From NCBI GenBank assembly GCA_025938935.1, contig JAPCWB010000001.1, positions 2,108,001-2,172,000 on the forward strand: a stretch of DNA of 64,000 nt, in the 5' to 3' direction. Source of the stretch: Novosphingobium sp. MW5. GTDB lineage: Bacteria; Pseudomonadota; Alphaproteobacteria; Sphingomonadales; Sphingomonadaceae. The notes under the pieces were generated by a model. It did not search any database, was not told the origin of the DNA, and worked only from the letters and a program-made list of their open reading frames with translations. This document shows, piece by piece, positions 18,125-26,114 of the stretch (the first letter of the stretch is position 1; every line of letters begins with the position of its first letter). The translations under genes and the position numbers were made by a program.

Positions 18125-19714
18125 GTGACCTACCAGCAAAGCATTGTCGAAGCCGCCGGGGCCATCGAGCCTTTCCGCCAGACCTGGGATGGCATCGAGC
18201 CGGAATCGGTTGCCCGCATGCGTCTGCAGAACCGCTTCCACACCGGACTGGATATCGCACGGTACACAGCGAAGATCATGCGCCGCGACATGGCGGCATA
18301 TGATGCCGATCCGGCAGCCTACACGCAGTCGCTCGGCTGCTGGCACGGGTTCATTGGGCAGCAGAAGCTCATTTCGATCAAAAAGCACTTTGGCACCACC
18401 AAGGGCCGTTACCTCTACCTGTCGGGCTGGATGGTCGCCGCGCTGCGCAGCGACTTTGGTCCGCTGCCTGACCAGTCGATGCACGAGAAGACCAGCGTCT
18501 CTGACCTCATCGCCGAGCTCTACACCTTCCTCAAGCAGGCAGATGCCCGCGAACTGGGCTTGATGTTCCGCGATCTCGACAAGGCGCGCGGTGAAGGCAA
18601 CGAGGTTGAGGCCCAGCGCATCAGCCATGCCATCGACACCTATGAAACGCATGTCGTGCCGATCATCGCCGACATCGACGCCGGTTTCGGCAATGCCGAA
18701 GCGACCTACCTGCTCGCCAAGAAGTTCATCGAAGCCGGAGCTTGCTGCATCCAGATCGAGAACCAGGTCTCGGACGAAAAGCAGTGCGGCCACCAGGACG
18801 GCAAGGTTACCGTCCCGCATGAGGACTTCCTGGCGAAGATCCGTGCTGTTCGCTACGCCTTCATGGAACTCGGCGTCGATGACGGCGTGATCGTTGCTCG
18901 CACCGACTCGCTGGGTGCTGGCCTCACCAAGCAGATCGCCTTCACCCGCGAAGCAGGCGACATCGGCGATCAGTACAATTCGTTCCTTGATTGCGAGGAA
19001 GTGACTGAGATCGGCCACGGCGACGTGCTGATCACCCGCAATGGAAAGCTGATGCGCCCCAAGCGTCTGCCTTCGAACCTTTACCAATTCCGCAGCGGAA
19101 CCGGCGAGGATCGCTGCGTGCTCGATTGCATCACCTCGCTCCAGCACGGTGCCGACCTGCTTTGGATCGAGACCGAGAAGCCGCACATCGAGCAGATCGC
19201 CGGCATGGTTGACCGCATCCGCGAGGTCATTCCCAATGCCAAGCTCGTCTACAACAATTCGCCCAGCTTCAACTGGACGCTTAATTTCCGCCAGCAGGTC
19301 TACGACAAGTGGGTAGAGGAAGGCCGCGATGTCTCCGCGTTCGACCGTGCCCGCCTGATGAGCGTGGACTATGACGGCACCGAACTGGCCGACGAAGCCG
19401 ACGAGAAGATCCGCACCTTCCAGCGCGATGCTGCGGCGCGGGCCGGCATCTTCCACCACCTGATCACGCTGCCGACGTACCACACGGCCGCTCTCAGCAC
19501 CGACAACCTCGCCCGCGAGTACTTCGGCGAGCAGGGCATGCTGGGCTACGTCAAGAACGTCCAGCGCGCCGAAATCCGCCAGGGCATCGCCTGCGTGAAG
19601 CACCAGAACATGTCGGGCAGCGACATCGGTGACGATCACAAGGAATACTTTGCCGGTGAAGCCGCGCTCAAGGCAGGCGGAATTCACAATACGATGAACC
19701 AGTTTGCCGCCTGA
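18125..19714 (+). CDS. aceA: Isocitrate lyase (long form)
   Basis: Splits isocitrate into glyoxylate and succinate in the glyoxylate cycle. At 529 residues it belongs to the roughly 531-residue bacterial group; the active-site loop reads DEKQCGHQDGKVTVPHEDF with the catalytic cysteine, where the shorter group has KKCGH. VVPIIADIDAGFGN (metal and substrate), TEKPHIEQI and VYNNSPSFNWTLNFR are further signatures. GTG at 18125 follows AAGGA. No malate synthase gene lies in the window. A short downstream gene follows after a 34-base gap, and a strong hairpin then ends the unit. Confidence 0.95.
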   Translation: MTYQQSIVEAAGAIEPFRQTWDGIEPESVARMRLQNRFHTGLDIARYTAKIMRRDMAAYDADPAAYTQSLGCWHGFIGQQKLISIKKHFGTTKGRYLYLSGWMVAALRSDFGPLPDQSMHEKTSVSDLIAELYTFLKQADARELGLMFRDLDKARGEGNEVEAQRISHAIDTYETHVVPIIADIDAGFGNAEATYLLAKKFIEAGACCIQIENQVSDEKQCGHQDGKVTVPHEDFLAKIRAVRYAFMELGVDDGVIVARTDSLGAGLTKQIAFTREAGDIGDQYNSFLDCEEVTEIGHGDVLITRNGKLMRPKRLPSNLYQFRSGTGEDRCVLDCITSLQHGADLLWIETEKPHIEQIAGMVDRIREVIPNAKLVYNNSPSFNWTLNFRQQVYDKWVEEGRDVSAFDRARLMSVDYDGTELADEADEKIRTFQRDAAARAGIFHHLITLPTYHTAALSTDNLAREYFGEQGMLGYVKNVQRAEIRQGIACVKHQNMSGSDIGDDHKEYFAGEAALKAGGIHNTMNQFAA

Positions 19715-19748
19715 AACTTGGGCACAGTCTGAAGAAGGAGACTACACA

Positions 19749-19907
19749 ATGACCGAACCCGCAAGAGCACGCGCGGTCCTCTCCAACGAGGACTTCAAGC
19801 TGATCCGTGAAGCCGTGCTTCACTATCTCAAGGTGGTCGAGGACAAGCCGGAATCGATCAAGTTCTCAAACCTTTTCCACCGCCTCGGCAGCGCCGCGGG
19901 ACGGTAA
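19749..19907 (+). CDS. Small 52-residue protein downstream of aceA
   Basis: Starts at ATG 19749 after a good AAGGAG site and ends in front of a strong hairpin, so it is probably the second gene of the aceA unit. The product is charged and helical (SNEDFKLIREAVLHYLKVVEDKPESIKFSNLFHRLGS) with no signal peptide or membrane segment. The regular spacing of hydrophobic residues suggests a single amphipathic helical hairpin. I do not recognise a family. Its position suggests a small partner or regulator of glyoxylate metabolism, which is inference only. Confidence 0.7.
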   Translation: MTEPARARAVLSNEDFKLIREAVLHYLKVVEDKPESIKFSNLFHRLGSAAGR

Positions 19908-19931
19908 TTACCTGGTTCCTGGGGAGGAACT

Positions 19932-19969
19932 CCGGCCCGTCGCGCACCCCCTATTGCGCGGCGGGCCGG
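19932..19969. terminator. Bidirectional GC hairpin between aceA unit and tetR
   Basis: A 15-base-pair stem with one G-U pair (CCGGCCCGTCGCGCA and its complement at 19955-19969) and an eight-base loop separates two converging genes. There is no long T run on the + side, but the symmetrical position suggests termination of both transcripts. Confidence 0.7.
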
Positions 19970-19985
19970 CTAGTATCTTCATATC

Positions 19986-20639
19986 TCAATGCAGCACGCC
20001 GTGCAGGAACAGCCGCACGTTGGTCCGCGTCTGCCGCTCGATCTGCTCTTCGGTCAGCGAGACGCCCCAGGCGATGATGTTTGCCGGGCCGCCAGCAACG
20101 AGTTGCAGGAACGAATAGGCGACGTCCTTCGCCTCCACCTCATCGCCGAACCGCTCGGGCAGTCGCCGCTGAAGCAGGTCCGCGAGATAGGCCACAGTAG
20201 GCCCGGTTCCCTGCCGCAGCGCGTGCTCGCCAATTTCCGGCATGCGGATCGATTCCGCATTGGTAATCCGCATCAGCCGCATGCCCTCGCGGCTGAGGAT
20301 ATTGGCGACGAGGATCCGGCCGATCGCCAGCAATGTCTCCTCGAAATCATCGCTCTCGGCTTCGCGCAGCCGGTCGATCGGCACGATCCATTCATCGATC
20401 GCGCGCTGCAGGGCTGTGCGGAACAGAGTCTCCTTGTCGCCATAACGGGCATAGACGGTGCGCTTTGCCATGCCGACCGCGGCGGTGATCGCCTCGATCG
20501 TGGTGCGTTCGAAGCCCTGTTGCAGGAACAGGTCGAGCGACGTTTCCAGCAACTGGTCGTTGCGCGCCTCTGCCTGCTTGCGCGTCGGGCGTCCGGGGCT
20601 GCGGTGCCGCTTGAAGGTGGAAGGCTTGGGCTTGTCCAT
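19986..20639 (-). CDS. TetR/AcrR-family repressor
   Basis: A 217-residue regulator. The N-terminal HTH is LETSLDLFLQQGFERTTIEAITAAVGMAKRTVYARYGDKETLFRTAL. The C-terminal domain (from about residue 80) resembles TetR_C_33-like ligand domains and has no recognised ligand signature. It is divergent from the dioxygenase at 20715, with 75 bases between the two starts that include a TATAGC-like -10 region. The natural inference is that it represses the dioxygenase and itself, with the dioxygenase substrate as inducer. Confidence 0.88.
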   Translation of the reverse strand: MDKPKPSTFKRHRSPGRPTRKQAEARNDQLLETSLDLFLQQGFERTTIEAITAAVGMAKRTVYARYGDKETLFRTALQRAIDEWIVPIDRLREAESDDFEETLLAIGRILVANILSREGMRLMRITNAESIRMPEIGEHALRQGTGPTVAYLADLLQRRLPERFGDEVEAKDVAYSFLQLVAGGPANIIAWGVSLTEEQIERQTRTNVRLFLHGVLH

Positions 20640-20714
20640 AAGTTCGCTTGATTATTGAAACGCTCTGGGTGACAATATAGCCTAGTCGAGAAAACAACGA
20701 TTGGCGAGGATGTC

Positions 20715-21554
20715 ATGGCGATTCGATCCGCCCCGCTCACAGAGCTTACCGGTTCCGAGATGTTCCTCAGCCGGGAGGACCTGCTGAGCGGCCACTACCG
20801 TGACGACATCCGGGCCCTGCTGGTGAAGCGCGGCGTGGTCATCGTGCGCGGCGCCAACCTCTCCGACGAAGACCAGCGCGCGCTCGCGCGGTCGCTGGGT
20901 GACCTCAGGCTTGGAACGGTCAAGCAGGAGGGCGAGGAGGGGCTGATGAAGGTCACTTTCGATGAGAAGGTGAACCCCGAATATGCCAAGTTCTTCTTCG
21001 GCAGCCAGCTCTGGCACATGGATGGCACTTACGAGGAAGTGCCGCCCTTTGCCACGTTGCTCACCCCGCGGGTGCTTTCCGAAACCGGCGGCCAGACCGA
21101 GTTCACGAACAATTACGCCGCTTACGAGGATCTGCCCGAGGACCAGAAGGTCCGCCTCGATACGCTCAAGGTGGTCCACACCATGCAGGCGGCGCTGTTC
21201 CCCGGAAAGCCCGACTGCACTGTCGAGGAATTCGCGCTGTGGCATTCCTACCCCAACCGTGAACATCCGCTGGTCTGGCACCACAAGAGCGGCCGCAAGA
21301 GCCTCGTCCTCTCTACCTCGGGCAGCCATGTTGTCGGCATGCACCCGGCCGAGAGCCATGACCTGCTCAGCGGGCTGATGCGCCACGCCACGCAAGACAA
21401 GTACGTCTACCGTCACACCTGGCAGATGGGCGACCTGCTGATCTGGGACAATACCGGCACCATGCACCGCGTCCTGCCATTCCCGGCGGAGAGCGGAAGG
21501 CAGCTTCACCGCTTCACGCTCAACGGCGAGGAACCTGTTACCGCCGCCGCCTGA
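20715..21554 (+). CDS. TauD/TfdA-family Fe(II)/2-oxoglutarate dioxygenase
   Basis: A 279-residue non-haem iron oxygenase. The metal facial triad is visible as His101 and Asp103 in LWHMDGTYEEVPP and the distal His in WDNTGTMHRVLP; the 2-oxoglutarate-binding Arg is in RQLHRFTLNG. The family hydroxylates or cleaves sulfonates, phenoxyacetates and other small acids. HMDGTY and HRVLPF place it nearer the TfdA/alpha-KG branch than genuine taurine dioxygenase, but the substrate is unknown. It is a single gene under the divergent TetR and ends before a hairpin at 21633. Confidence 0.88.
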   Translation: MAIRSAPLTELTGSEMFLSREDLLSGHYRDDIRALLVKRGVVIVRGANLSDEDQRALARSLGDLRLGTVKQEGEEGLMKVTFDEKVNPEYAKFFFGSQLWHMDGTYEEVPPFATLLTPRVLSETGGQTEFTNNYAAYEDLPEDQKVRLDTLKVVHTMQAALFPGKPDCTVEEFALWHSYPNREHPLVWHHKSGRKSLVLSTSGSHVVGMHPAESHDLLSGLMRHATQDKYVYRHTWQMGDLLIWDNTGTMHRVLPFPAESGRQLHRFTLNGEEPVTAAA

Positions 21555-21632
21555 ATCGGTTGCGCGGAATGCAAGTTGATCAAGTACTGACACAGCGCAG
21601 CATTTCTTCCTTGGGGGCCGCCCCAAACGCGT

Positions 21633-21660
21633 GAAAGCCGCGCTGTCGGGCGCGGCTTTC
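21633..21660. terminator. Hairpin between the dioxygenase gene and the arsenic operon
   Basis: A perfect 11-base-pair stem, GAAAGCCGCGC with GCGCGGCTTTC, around a six-base loop. A T-run is missing after the 3' arm, but the internal TTTC and the location 78 bases past the stop make it a likely terminator. Confidence 0.65.
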
Positions 21661-21753
21661 GGGGTTGGAATCGGTCGTTCGAAGGCGAGTGTCGCAGATT
21701 GGGGTCGTGTAGGAAACGGTTGACGTTGCCTTTAGGAAACATTATTTCGATGA

Positions 21754-21776
21754 TTCGCGAAATATAGGAATATCGA
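21754..21776 (+). promoter_or_regulatory. Possible ArsR operator/promoter before arsR
   Basis: The AT-rich 40 bases before the GTG at 21778 contain the palindrome TTCGCGAA (21754-21761), then ATATAGGAATAT, with TCGAT repeated on either side. ArsR repressors usually bind such imperfect AT-rich dyads overlapping their own promoter. The exact half-sites are not certain. Confidence 0.35.
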
Positions 21777-21777
21777 T

Positions 21778-22122
21778 GTGAAGGCCGACACCGTCATCCG
21801 CGCCCTCGGCGCGCTAGCGCAGGAACATCGGCTCGCCGTGTTCCGCCTGCTCGTTCAGGCGGGGCCGGAAGGGCTTCCCGCCGGGGCGCTGGCCGAGAAG
21901 GTTGGCGTACCAGCCTCGTCGATGAGCTTTCACCTGGCCCAGCTGGCCCATGCCGGGCTGGTCAGCCAGCGACGGCAGAGCCGGTCGATCATCTATGCGG
22001 CGGACTATGCCGCGATGAACGGCCTGATGGCTTACCTCACCGAGAACTGCTGCGCCGGGGCCAATTGTGCGCCCGATGCCACCTGCATTCCCGCCGTTTC
22101 ACTCGCAAAGGATGCCTCATGA
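21778..22122 (+). CDS. arsR: ArsR-family metalloregulator
   Basis: A winged-helix repressor of 114 residues. The recognition-helix region is LAEKVGVPASSMSFHLAQLAHAGLVSQRRQSRSIIYAA. Unlike E. coli ArsR, no cysteine pair lies in the alpha-3 helix. Instead cysteines cluster at the C-terminus (ENCCAGANCAPDATC), the arrangement seen in ArsR proteins that sense As(III) or methylarsenite through C-terminal cysteines. GTG start. Its stop overlaps the next ATG (ATGA). As the first gene of an operon with arsI, it probably responds to trivalent organoarsenicals. Confidence 0.92.
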   Translation: MKADTVIRALGALAQEHRLAVFRLLVQAGPEGLPAGALAEKVGVPASSMSFHLAQLAHAGLVSQRRQSRSIIYAADYAAMNGLMAYLTENCCAGANCAPDATCIPAVSLAKDAS

Positions 22123-22592
22123 AGCGTTTTCACGTCCACGTCGGGGTTGCCGATCTCGACGCCTCCATCGCGTTCTATTCAAGCCTGTTCGGCGCCGAAC
22201 CGGCCGTGACCAAGCCCGACTACGCCAAGTGGATGCTGGAAGACCCGCGCATCAACTTTGCCATTTCGCAGAAGTGCGGTGCGGCCAAGGGCATCGAGCA
22301 TCTGGGTGTTCAGGTTGAGGATGAGGCGGAACTGGCCGAAGTCTATGGCCGGCTGAAAGCCGCCGATCGCCCGGTGCTGGAAGAGGGCGCGACGACCTGC
22401 TGCTATGCCAAGTCAGAGAAGAGCTGGATTTCCGATCCCGACGGCGTGGTCTGGGAAGCCTTCCTGACCAAGGGCGATTCCACCGTCTATGGCGACGGAC
22501 CGGACTTCGCCGCGCTTTCATCCGGAAATGCCGCTGCCAATGCCTGCTGCGCGCCCGCCGTGGCCGCTCCGGCCAAGACCTCCTGCTGCTAA
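22119..22592 (+). CDS. arsI: Organoarsenical C-As lyase (ArsI), VOC fold
   Basis: A 157-residue vicinal-oxygen-chelate dioxygenase that splits the carbon-arsenic bond of trivalent methyl- and aryl-arsenicals, releasing As(III). The substrate-binding vicinal pair is Cys94-Cys95 in the hallmark ATTCCYAKSEKSW. Fe(II) ligands are probably His5 (or His7), His61 and Glu113. The family's variable C-terminus here carries four more cysteines (NACCAPAV and KTSCC), which could buffer the arsenical. It lies between arsR and arsC and overlaps arsR by four bases. Alternative labels for this family (CadI, glyoxalase) are less specific. Confidence 0.9.
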   Translation: MKRFHVHVGVADLDASIAFYSSLFGAEPAVTKPDYAKWMLEDPRINFAISQKCGAAKGIEHLGVQVEDEAELAEVYGRLKAADRPVLEEGATTCCYAKSEKSWISDPDGVVWEAFLTKGDSTVYGDGPDFAALSSGNAAANACCAPAVAAPAKTSCC

Positions 22593-22601
22593 GCGGTGCC
22601 C

Positions 22602-23108
22602 ATGTCAGACCGGCCATTCAGCGTGCTAGTGCTCTGCACCGGCAATTCCGCCCGCTCGATCCTGGGCGAGGCGATCTTTGGCGTGCTCGGTGAAGGCCGG
22701 GTCGTGGCTTACAGCGCGGGCAGCAAGCCAAAGGGCGAGCCGCATCCCGGCGCGCTGCGGCTGCTGGCACGCAGGGGCATCGATACCGCCAATTTCCGCT
22801 CCAAGAGCTGGAACGAGTTCACCGGCCCGGATGCGCCGCCGATCGACCTGGCCGTCACCGTCTGCGGCAACACGGCTGGAGAGGCCTGTCCGGTGTTCAT
22901 GGGTGCGCCGCTCAAAGCACACTGGGGCCTGCCCGACCCGGCCGATGTCGAGGGCAGCGAGGCCGAAGTCGACGCCGCTTTCGAGGCGACCTGGGCAGCG
23001 CTGGAGGCCCGCGTCTTGGCCTTCCTCGCCCTGCCGTTCGAGGCGATGGAGCGCGGCGAGCTATCCGCCGCGCTTGCCGAAATCGGCCAGATGCCGGGTG
23101 CCGCATGA
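22602..23108 (+). CDS. arsC: Arsenate reductase, low-molecular-weight phosphatase type (ArsC)
   Basis: A 168-residue reductase of arsenate to arsenite. The nucleophile Cys12 sits in the P-loop LCTGNSARS. Cys88 and Cys96 (TVCGNTAGEACPVF) are candidates for the disulfide relay of thioredoxin-coupled enzymes, though the spacing is one residue longer than in S. aureus ArsC. Downstream residues HWGLPDPADVEG are typical of the alphaproteobacterial branch. ATG at 22602 is preferred over the GTG two codons earlier. Ends overlapping the channel gene by four bases. Confidence 0.92.
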   Translation: MSDRPFSVLVLCTGNSARSILGEAIFGVLGEGRVVAYSAGSKPKGEPHPGALRLLARRGIDTANFRSKSWNEFTGPDAPPIDLAVTVCGNTAGEACPVFMGAPLKAHWGLPDPADVEGSEAEVDAAFEATWAALEARVLAFLALPFEAMERGELSAALAEIGQMPGAA

Positions 23109-23767
23109 AGCGCCCGATGATGGCCGAGGCGCTCGGCTCGTTCTTCCTCTTCGCTACCGTGGTCGGCTCGGGAATCATGGCGGAGCAGCTTTCCGGCGGC
23201 AATGTCGCGGTGGCCCTGCTGGGCAATACGATTGCGACCGGCGCGATGCTCTTTGTCCTGATCACCATGCTGGGCTCGATTTCCGGCGCGCATTTCAATC
23301 CGGCGGTGACGCTGGTGTTTCATCTGCGGCGAGAGATCGGGGCAGGGCAGGCTTTGGGCCACGTGATCGCGCAGCTGGTGGGAGGCGTGCTGGGAGTCTG
23401 GGCGGCGCACCTGATGTTTGACCTGCCCATCCTGCAAGTCTCGTTGAAAGCCCGGACAGGCGCGGGCCAATGGGCGGGGGAATTCATCGCGACCTTCGGT
23501 CTTGTCCTGACTATCCTCGCCACGATCAAGGCGAGGCCACAGGCCGTGCCGGCCAGCGTCGCGCTCTATATCACCGCCGCTTACTGGTTCACTTCGTCCA
23601 CCAGCTTTGCCAACCCGGCGATCACCGTGGCGCGCAGCCTGTCGAACAGCTTTGCCGGGATTGCGCCCGGCGACGTTCCCGCCTTCATCGCCGCGCAGCT
23701 TGCCGGGGCGCTGGCCGGGTTGGCCGTTTCCCGCGTGCTGCTGGCGGATGACGCGGACAGCGTCTGA
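23105..23767 (+). CDS. Aquaglyceroporin-like channel of the arsenic operon (AqpS type)
   Basis: A MIP-family channel, 220 residues and six helices, with two half-helix NPA boxes: HFNPAVTLVFH near residue 65 and FANPAITVARSLSNSFAGI near residue 175, including the selectivity-filter arginine after the second. In Sinorhizobium, a channel of this kind in the ars operon lets arsenite produced inside run out of the cell. The same role fits here, because no arsB or acr3 pump is present in the window and both ArsC and ArsI generate As(III). It is translationally coupled to arsC. Confidence 0.88.
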   Translation: MKRPMMAEALGSFFLFATVVGSGIMAEQLSGGNVAVALLGNTIATGAMLFVLITMLGSISGAHFNPAVTLVFHLRREIGAGQALGHVIAQLVGGVLGVWAAHLMFDLPILQVSLKARTGAGQWAGEFIATFGLVLTILATIKARPQAVPASVALYITAAYWFTSSTSFANPAITVARSLSNSFAGIAPGDVPAFIAAQLAGALAGLAVSRVLLADDADSV

Positions 23768-23809
23768 ACTGCGCGATGGACTTTTCGCGCCCGTGCACTA
23801 AGGCGTCGT

Positions 23810-24106
23810 ATGAACCCGCAAGACATCGTCGCCCAGGCCATCGCAGAGCGCAAATGCGTGCGCGCCCCTTACAACGGTGATCTGCTGATCATCGCCCCGC
23901 ACGTTCTCTATACCCACCACGACGCCTATTTCGTCGATGGCGTGGTGCTGAGCCGCAATGGCGTCGCTGCCCGGCAGACCAAGATGGGCGTGTTCAAAAT
24001 GACCGGTTTGAAGAATCCGGCACTTGACGAACAGGCCTTCACTCCGCTCCGCAAATTTCATCCCTATGGGGCTGAGTTCAAGGGCACCGTGGTCGCCAGC
24101 GTCTGA
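23810..24106 (+). CDS. Conserved-looking small protein, unknown
   Basis: A 98-residue soluble protein with no signal or membrane segment. It has a beta-rich layout (VRAPYNGDLLIIAPHVLYTHHDAYFVDGVVLSRNG) that resembles small WYL- or SH3-like domains, but I cannot assign a family. It stands alone on the + strand 42 bases after the channel gene and 22 bases before the KTSC gene. Codon use matches the neighbours. Function unknown. Confidence 0.65.
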   Translation: MNPQDIVAQAIAERKCVRAPYNGDLLIIAPHVLYTHHDAYFVDGVVLSRNGVAARQTKMGVFKMTGLKNPALDEQAFTPLRKFHPYGAEFKGTVVASV

Positions 24107-24128
24107 CCCACAAGCGAAGAGGCGGACC

Positions 24129-24398
24129 ATGCCCAAGTTCAAGAGCGAAGCGATCAAGCGCGGCGAATACGATGCCGAGAGCCAGCGCCTGACGCTGTGG
24201 TTCCCTGATCGCCATACGGAAATATTCGAGGAAGTGCCGCAGAAGATCTGGGACGGCCTGCAATCGGCGCGGTCGAAGGGCGGCTTCTACAAGCTCAAGA
24301 TCATGGGGCAGTTCACACAGGTCCCGCAGCCGCCTCCGCCCCCGCCGGCACCGGTCAAACCGGCGGACAAGAAGCCGGCGAAGCGGGTGCGTTACTAG
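24129..24398 (+). CDS. KTSC-domain protein
   Basis: An 89-residue protein whose first 60 residues (IKRGEYDAESQRLTLWFPDRHTEIFEEVPQKIWDGLQSARSKGGFYKLKI) match the KTSC fold, a small domain also found after lysyl-tRNA synthetases. It is followed by a polyproline and Lys-rich tail (PQPPPPPPAPVKPADKK). Such tails often tether small domains to nucleic acid or membrane proteins. No cellular role is established. The 3' end overlaps an antisense zinc-ribbon gene by 44 bases. Confidence 0.78.
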   Translation: MPKFKSEAIKRGEYDAESQRLTLWFPDRHTEIFEEVPQKIWDGLQSARSKGGFYKLKIMGQFTQVPQPPPPPPAPVKPADKKPAKRVRY

Positions 24399-24570
24399 GC
24401 GTGCGGCGCGGCACCCGCTTGCCCTTGGTGCGGCTGGTCAGGTGGAATTTGCCGCAGCGATCGCAGCGATAGGGCCGCAGCGGGTAAGGTGCGGCGAAGA
24501 CTACTTCGAGCGCCTCGGCCTCGGAAGTGTAGCGCGCCTTCTTGCGGCAAATGCTCAGCCGGGTTCGCAT
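24355..24570 (-). CDS. Small zinc-ribbon-like protein
   Basis: A 71-residue basic protein with a Cys8 followed by CDRCGKFHLTSRTKGKR. The CxxC...C/H pattern suggests a zinc knuckle, and the YRCDRCGKFHLTS motif resembles small nucleic-acid-binding ribbons seen in sphingomonads. The Pro/Ser-rich tail after residue 55 lies opposite the KTSC coding end, an antisense overlap of 44 bases, so the two messages could interfere. The ATG at 24570 is chosen because it opens the conserved part; upstream codons in this frame are opposite unrelated sequence. Confidence 0.6.
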   Translation of the reverse strand: MRTRLSICRKKARYTSEAEALEVVFAAPYPLRPYRCDRCGKFHLTSRTKGKRVPRRTPSNAPASPASCPPV

Positions 24571-24638
24571 GTTCAGGTCCAAAGCAAAAGGCGGCAGGAT
24601 CGCTCCCGCCGCCTTTCCTATCGCTAATTTGCGACGCC

Positions 24639-25907
24639 TTACAGCCCGAGGTTGTAGAACCGGCTCGGGTTTTCCTGCAGCACCTTCTTGGCGATGTCGT
24701 AGCCGTGATCGGCGAAGACGTCCTTCAGGTGCTCCTGCACGCCCGGATAGAGCGAGGTCGGGTGCGGGAAGTCGGTTTCGAACATCACGTTGTCGTAGCC
24801 GATGGTTTCCAGCAGCAGCTTGGGGCCGACGCTTTCGAACCAGAAGCTGCACATGAAGTGATCGCGGAAATATTCCCACGGGCGGCGGTTAAGCGTCTTG
24901 GAGAAGCGCGGCAGCATTTCGCGGAACTGGTGTTCCAGCGCTTCTACCGCAAAGGGCACCCAGCCCATGCCGCTCTCGATCAGGCCGATCTTCAGCTTGG
25001 GGTGCTGGTCGAGCTTGCCCGAAACCATCCAGTTGCCCAGCGTGGCCGCATTGCCGATCGAGAACATGGTCGCGACGACCGAGAGCGTCTGTTCGAACTG
25101 GAAGCCGTCCCAGGTCAGCGTGTTGGGATCGACCGCCGAATTGAGGTGGAAGTTGAGGCTGGTGCCGGTCGCTTCGCACATCTCCAGAACCGGGGTCCAG
25201 TAATCGTGCATGAAGCTGGGCACGCCGACGCGTTCAGGCGTGTCGGGCAGGACGATGCCCTTCAGGCCCATGTCGATGCAGCGCTTCAGTTCCTTCTCCA
25301 TCTCCGCTTTGTCCCAGAAAGGCAGGTGGATCATGTTGAAGATGCGCTGGCCGCTTTCTTCCTGGATGTCGCGCGAGGCATCGTTGTAGATCTGCACGAT
25401 GGCCAGCGCGAGGGCGGGATCGCCCAGCGTCATCAGTGAACCGGCCTGAGTCACGCCCGAGTTCTGGAAGGCGATCTGGGCGTGGATGCCCATGTCGTCC
25501 ATCGCCTGCAGGCGGTCCTTGACCACGTGACCGCCGGGGTGCGCCTGTTCGAGCTTGGGGAAGGCAAGGCGGCCGAGCAGCTTGTTGTTGTCCTTGCGGA
25601 TCACGTTGCCGCCCATCGAGCCGAAATTGCGGTCACCGACGTACCAGCGCTCGACGCCGTCAGCATCGAGCTTCACGTAGGGCACCTTGTCCTTCAGCGC
25701 GGCGGGGGCGCGGCTGGTGAAGAGGTCGGGCGCTTCGGTGATGTGCGTGTCGCAGTCGACGATCTTGATGCCGGCAAAGACCGGATCGAGCCCGCCCGAC
25801 TGGGTCGAATAGTCAACCTCGCGGATCACTCCGCCTTCGGTGTAGCCTTCGGAAGACCAGTACTTCTTGGCGGAGCTGGCCAGCTCTGTGGGATCGGCGT
25901 CAGCCAT
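24639..25907 (-). CDS. Metal-dependent amidohydrolase (ACMSD-like branch)
   Basis: A 422-residue TIM-barrel enzyme. The N-terminal metal motif is DCDTHITEAPD (a DxH rather than HxH variant, as in some ACMSD-type decarboxylases). His residues of the barrel occur in SLNFHLNSAVD, and the C-terminal metal aspartate in VMFETDFPHPTSLYPG. The group includes non-oxidative decarboxylases and hydrolases of aromatic and cyclic acids in catabolic islands. ATG at 25907 was chosen for its GAGGAA site nine bases upstream; an ATG five codons earlier overlaps that site. It is divergent from the dioxygenase operon at 26115. Confidence 0.86.
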   Translation of the reverse strand: MADADPTELASSAKKYWSSEGYTEGGVIREVDYSTQSGGLDPVFAGIKIVDCDTHITEAPDLFTSRAPAALKDKVPYVKLDADGVERWYVGDRNFGSMGGNVIRKDNNKLLGRLAFPKLEQAHPGGHVVKDRLQAMDDMGIHAQIAFQNSGVTQAGSLMTLGDPALALAIVQIYNDASRDIQEESGQRIFNMIHLPFWDKAEMEKELKRCIDMGLKGIVLPDTPERVGVPSFMHDYWTPVLEMCEATGTSLNFHLNSAVDPNTLTWDGFQFEQTLSVVATMFSIGNAATLGNWMVSGKLDQHPKLKIGLIESGMGWVPFAVEALEHQFREMLPRFSKTLNRRPWEYFRDHFMCSFWFESVGPKLLLETIGYDNVMFETDFPHPTSLYPGVQEHLKDVFADHGYDIAKKVLQENPSRFYNLGL

Positions 25908-26114
25908 TGTAAAATTCCTCATGCGGCGTCTGAAAGGCGCATTTTCGCACCCGCCGCCCGCGCGCGCAATGCGGATTGGGGCAGGGCGGGCATTCCATCG
26001 CCAGAGCGGGGCGCTGTGCGCGCATGGGCAAGCAATCCTGCTTGACCGTCACTTTCGCAAAGGGACACAATCGGCAGCGAAACTGGGCGGTCGCCGAACT
26101 GCCGGGAGAGGATC

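Noticed and set aside
18089..19687. 532-residue open frame on the - strand opposite aceA
   Set aside because: It is a shadow of the isocitrate lyase gene; the protein sequence has no recognisable domain and its composition follows the third-base pattern of aceA.
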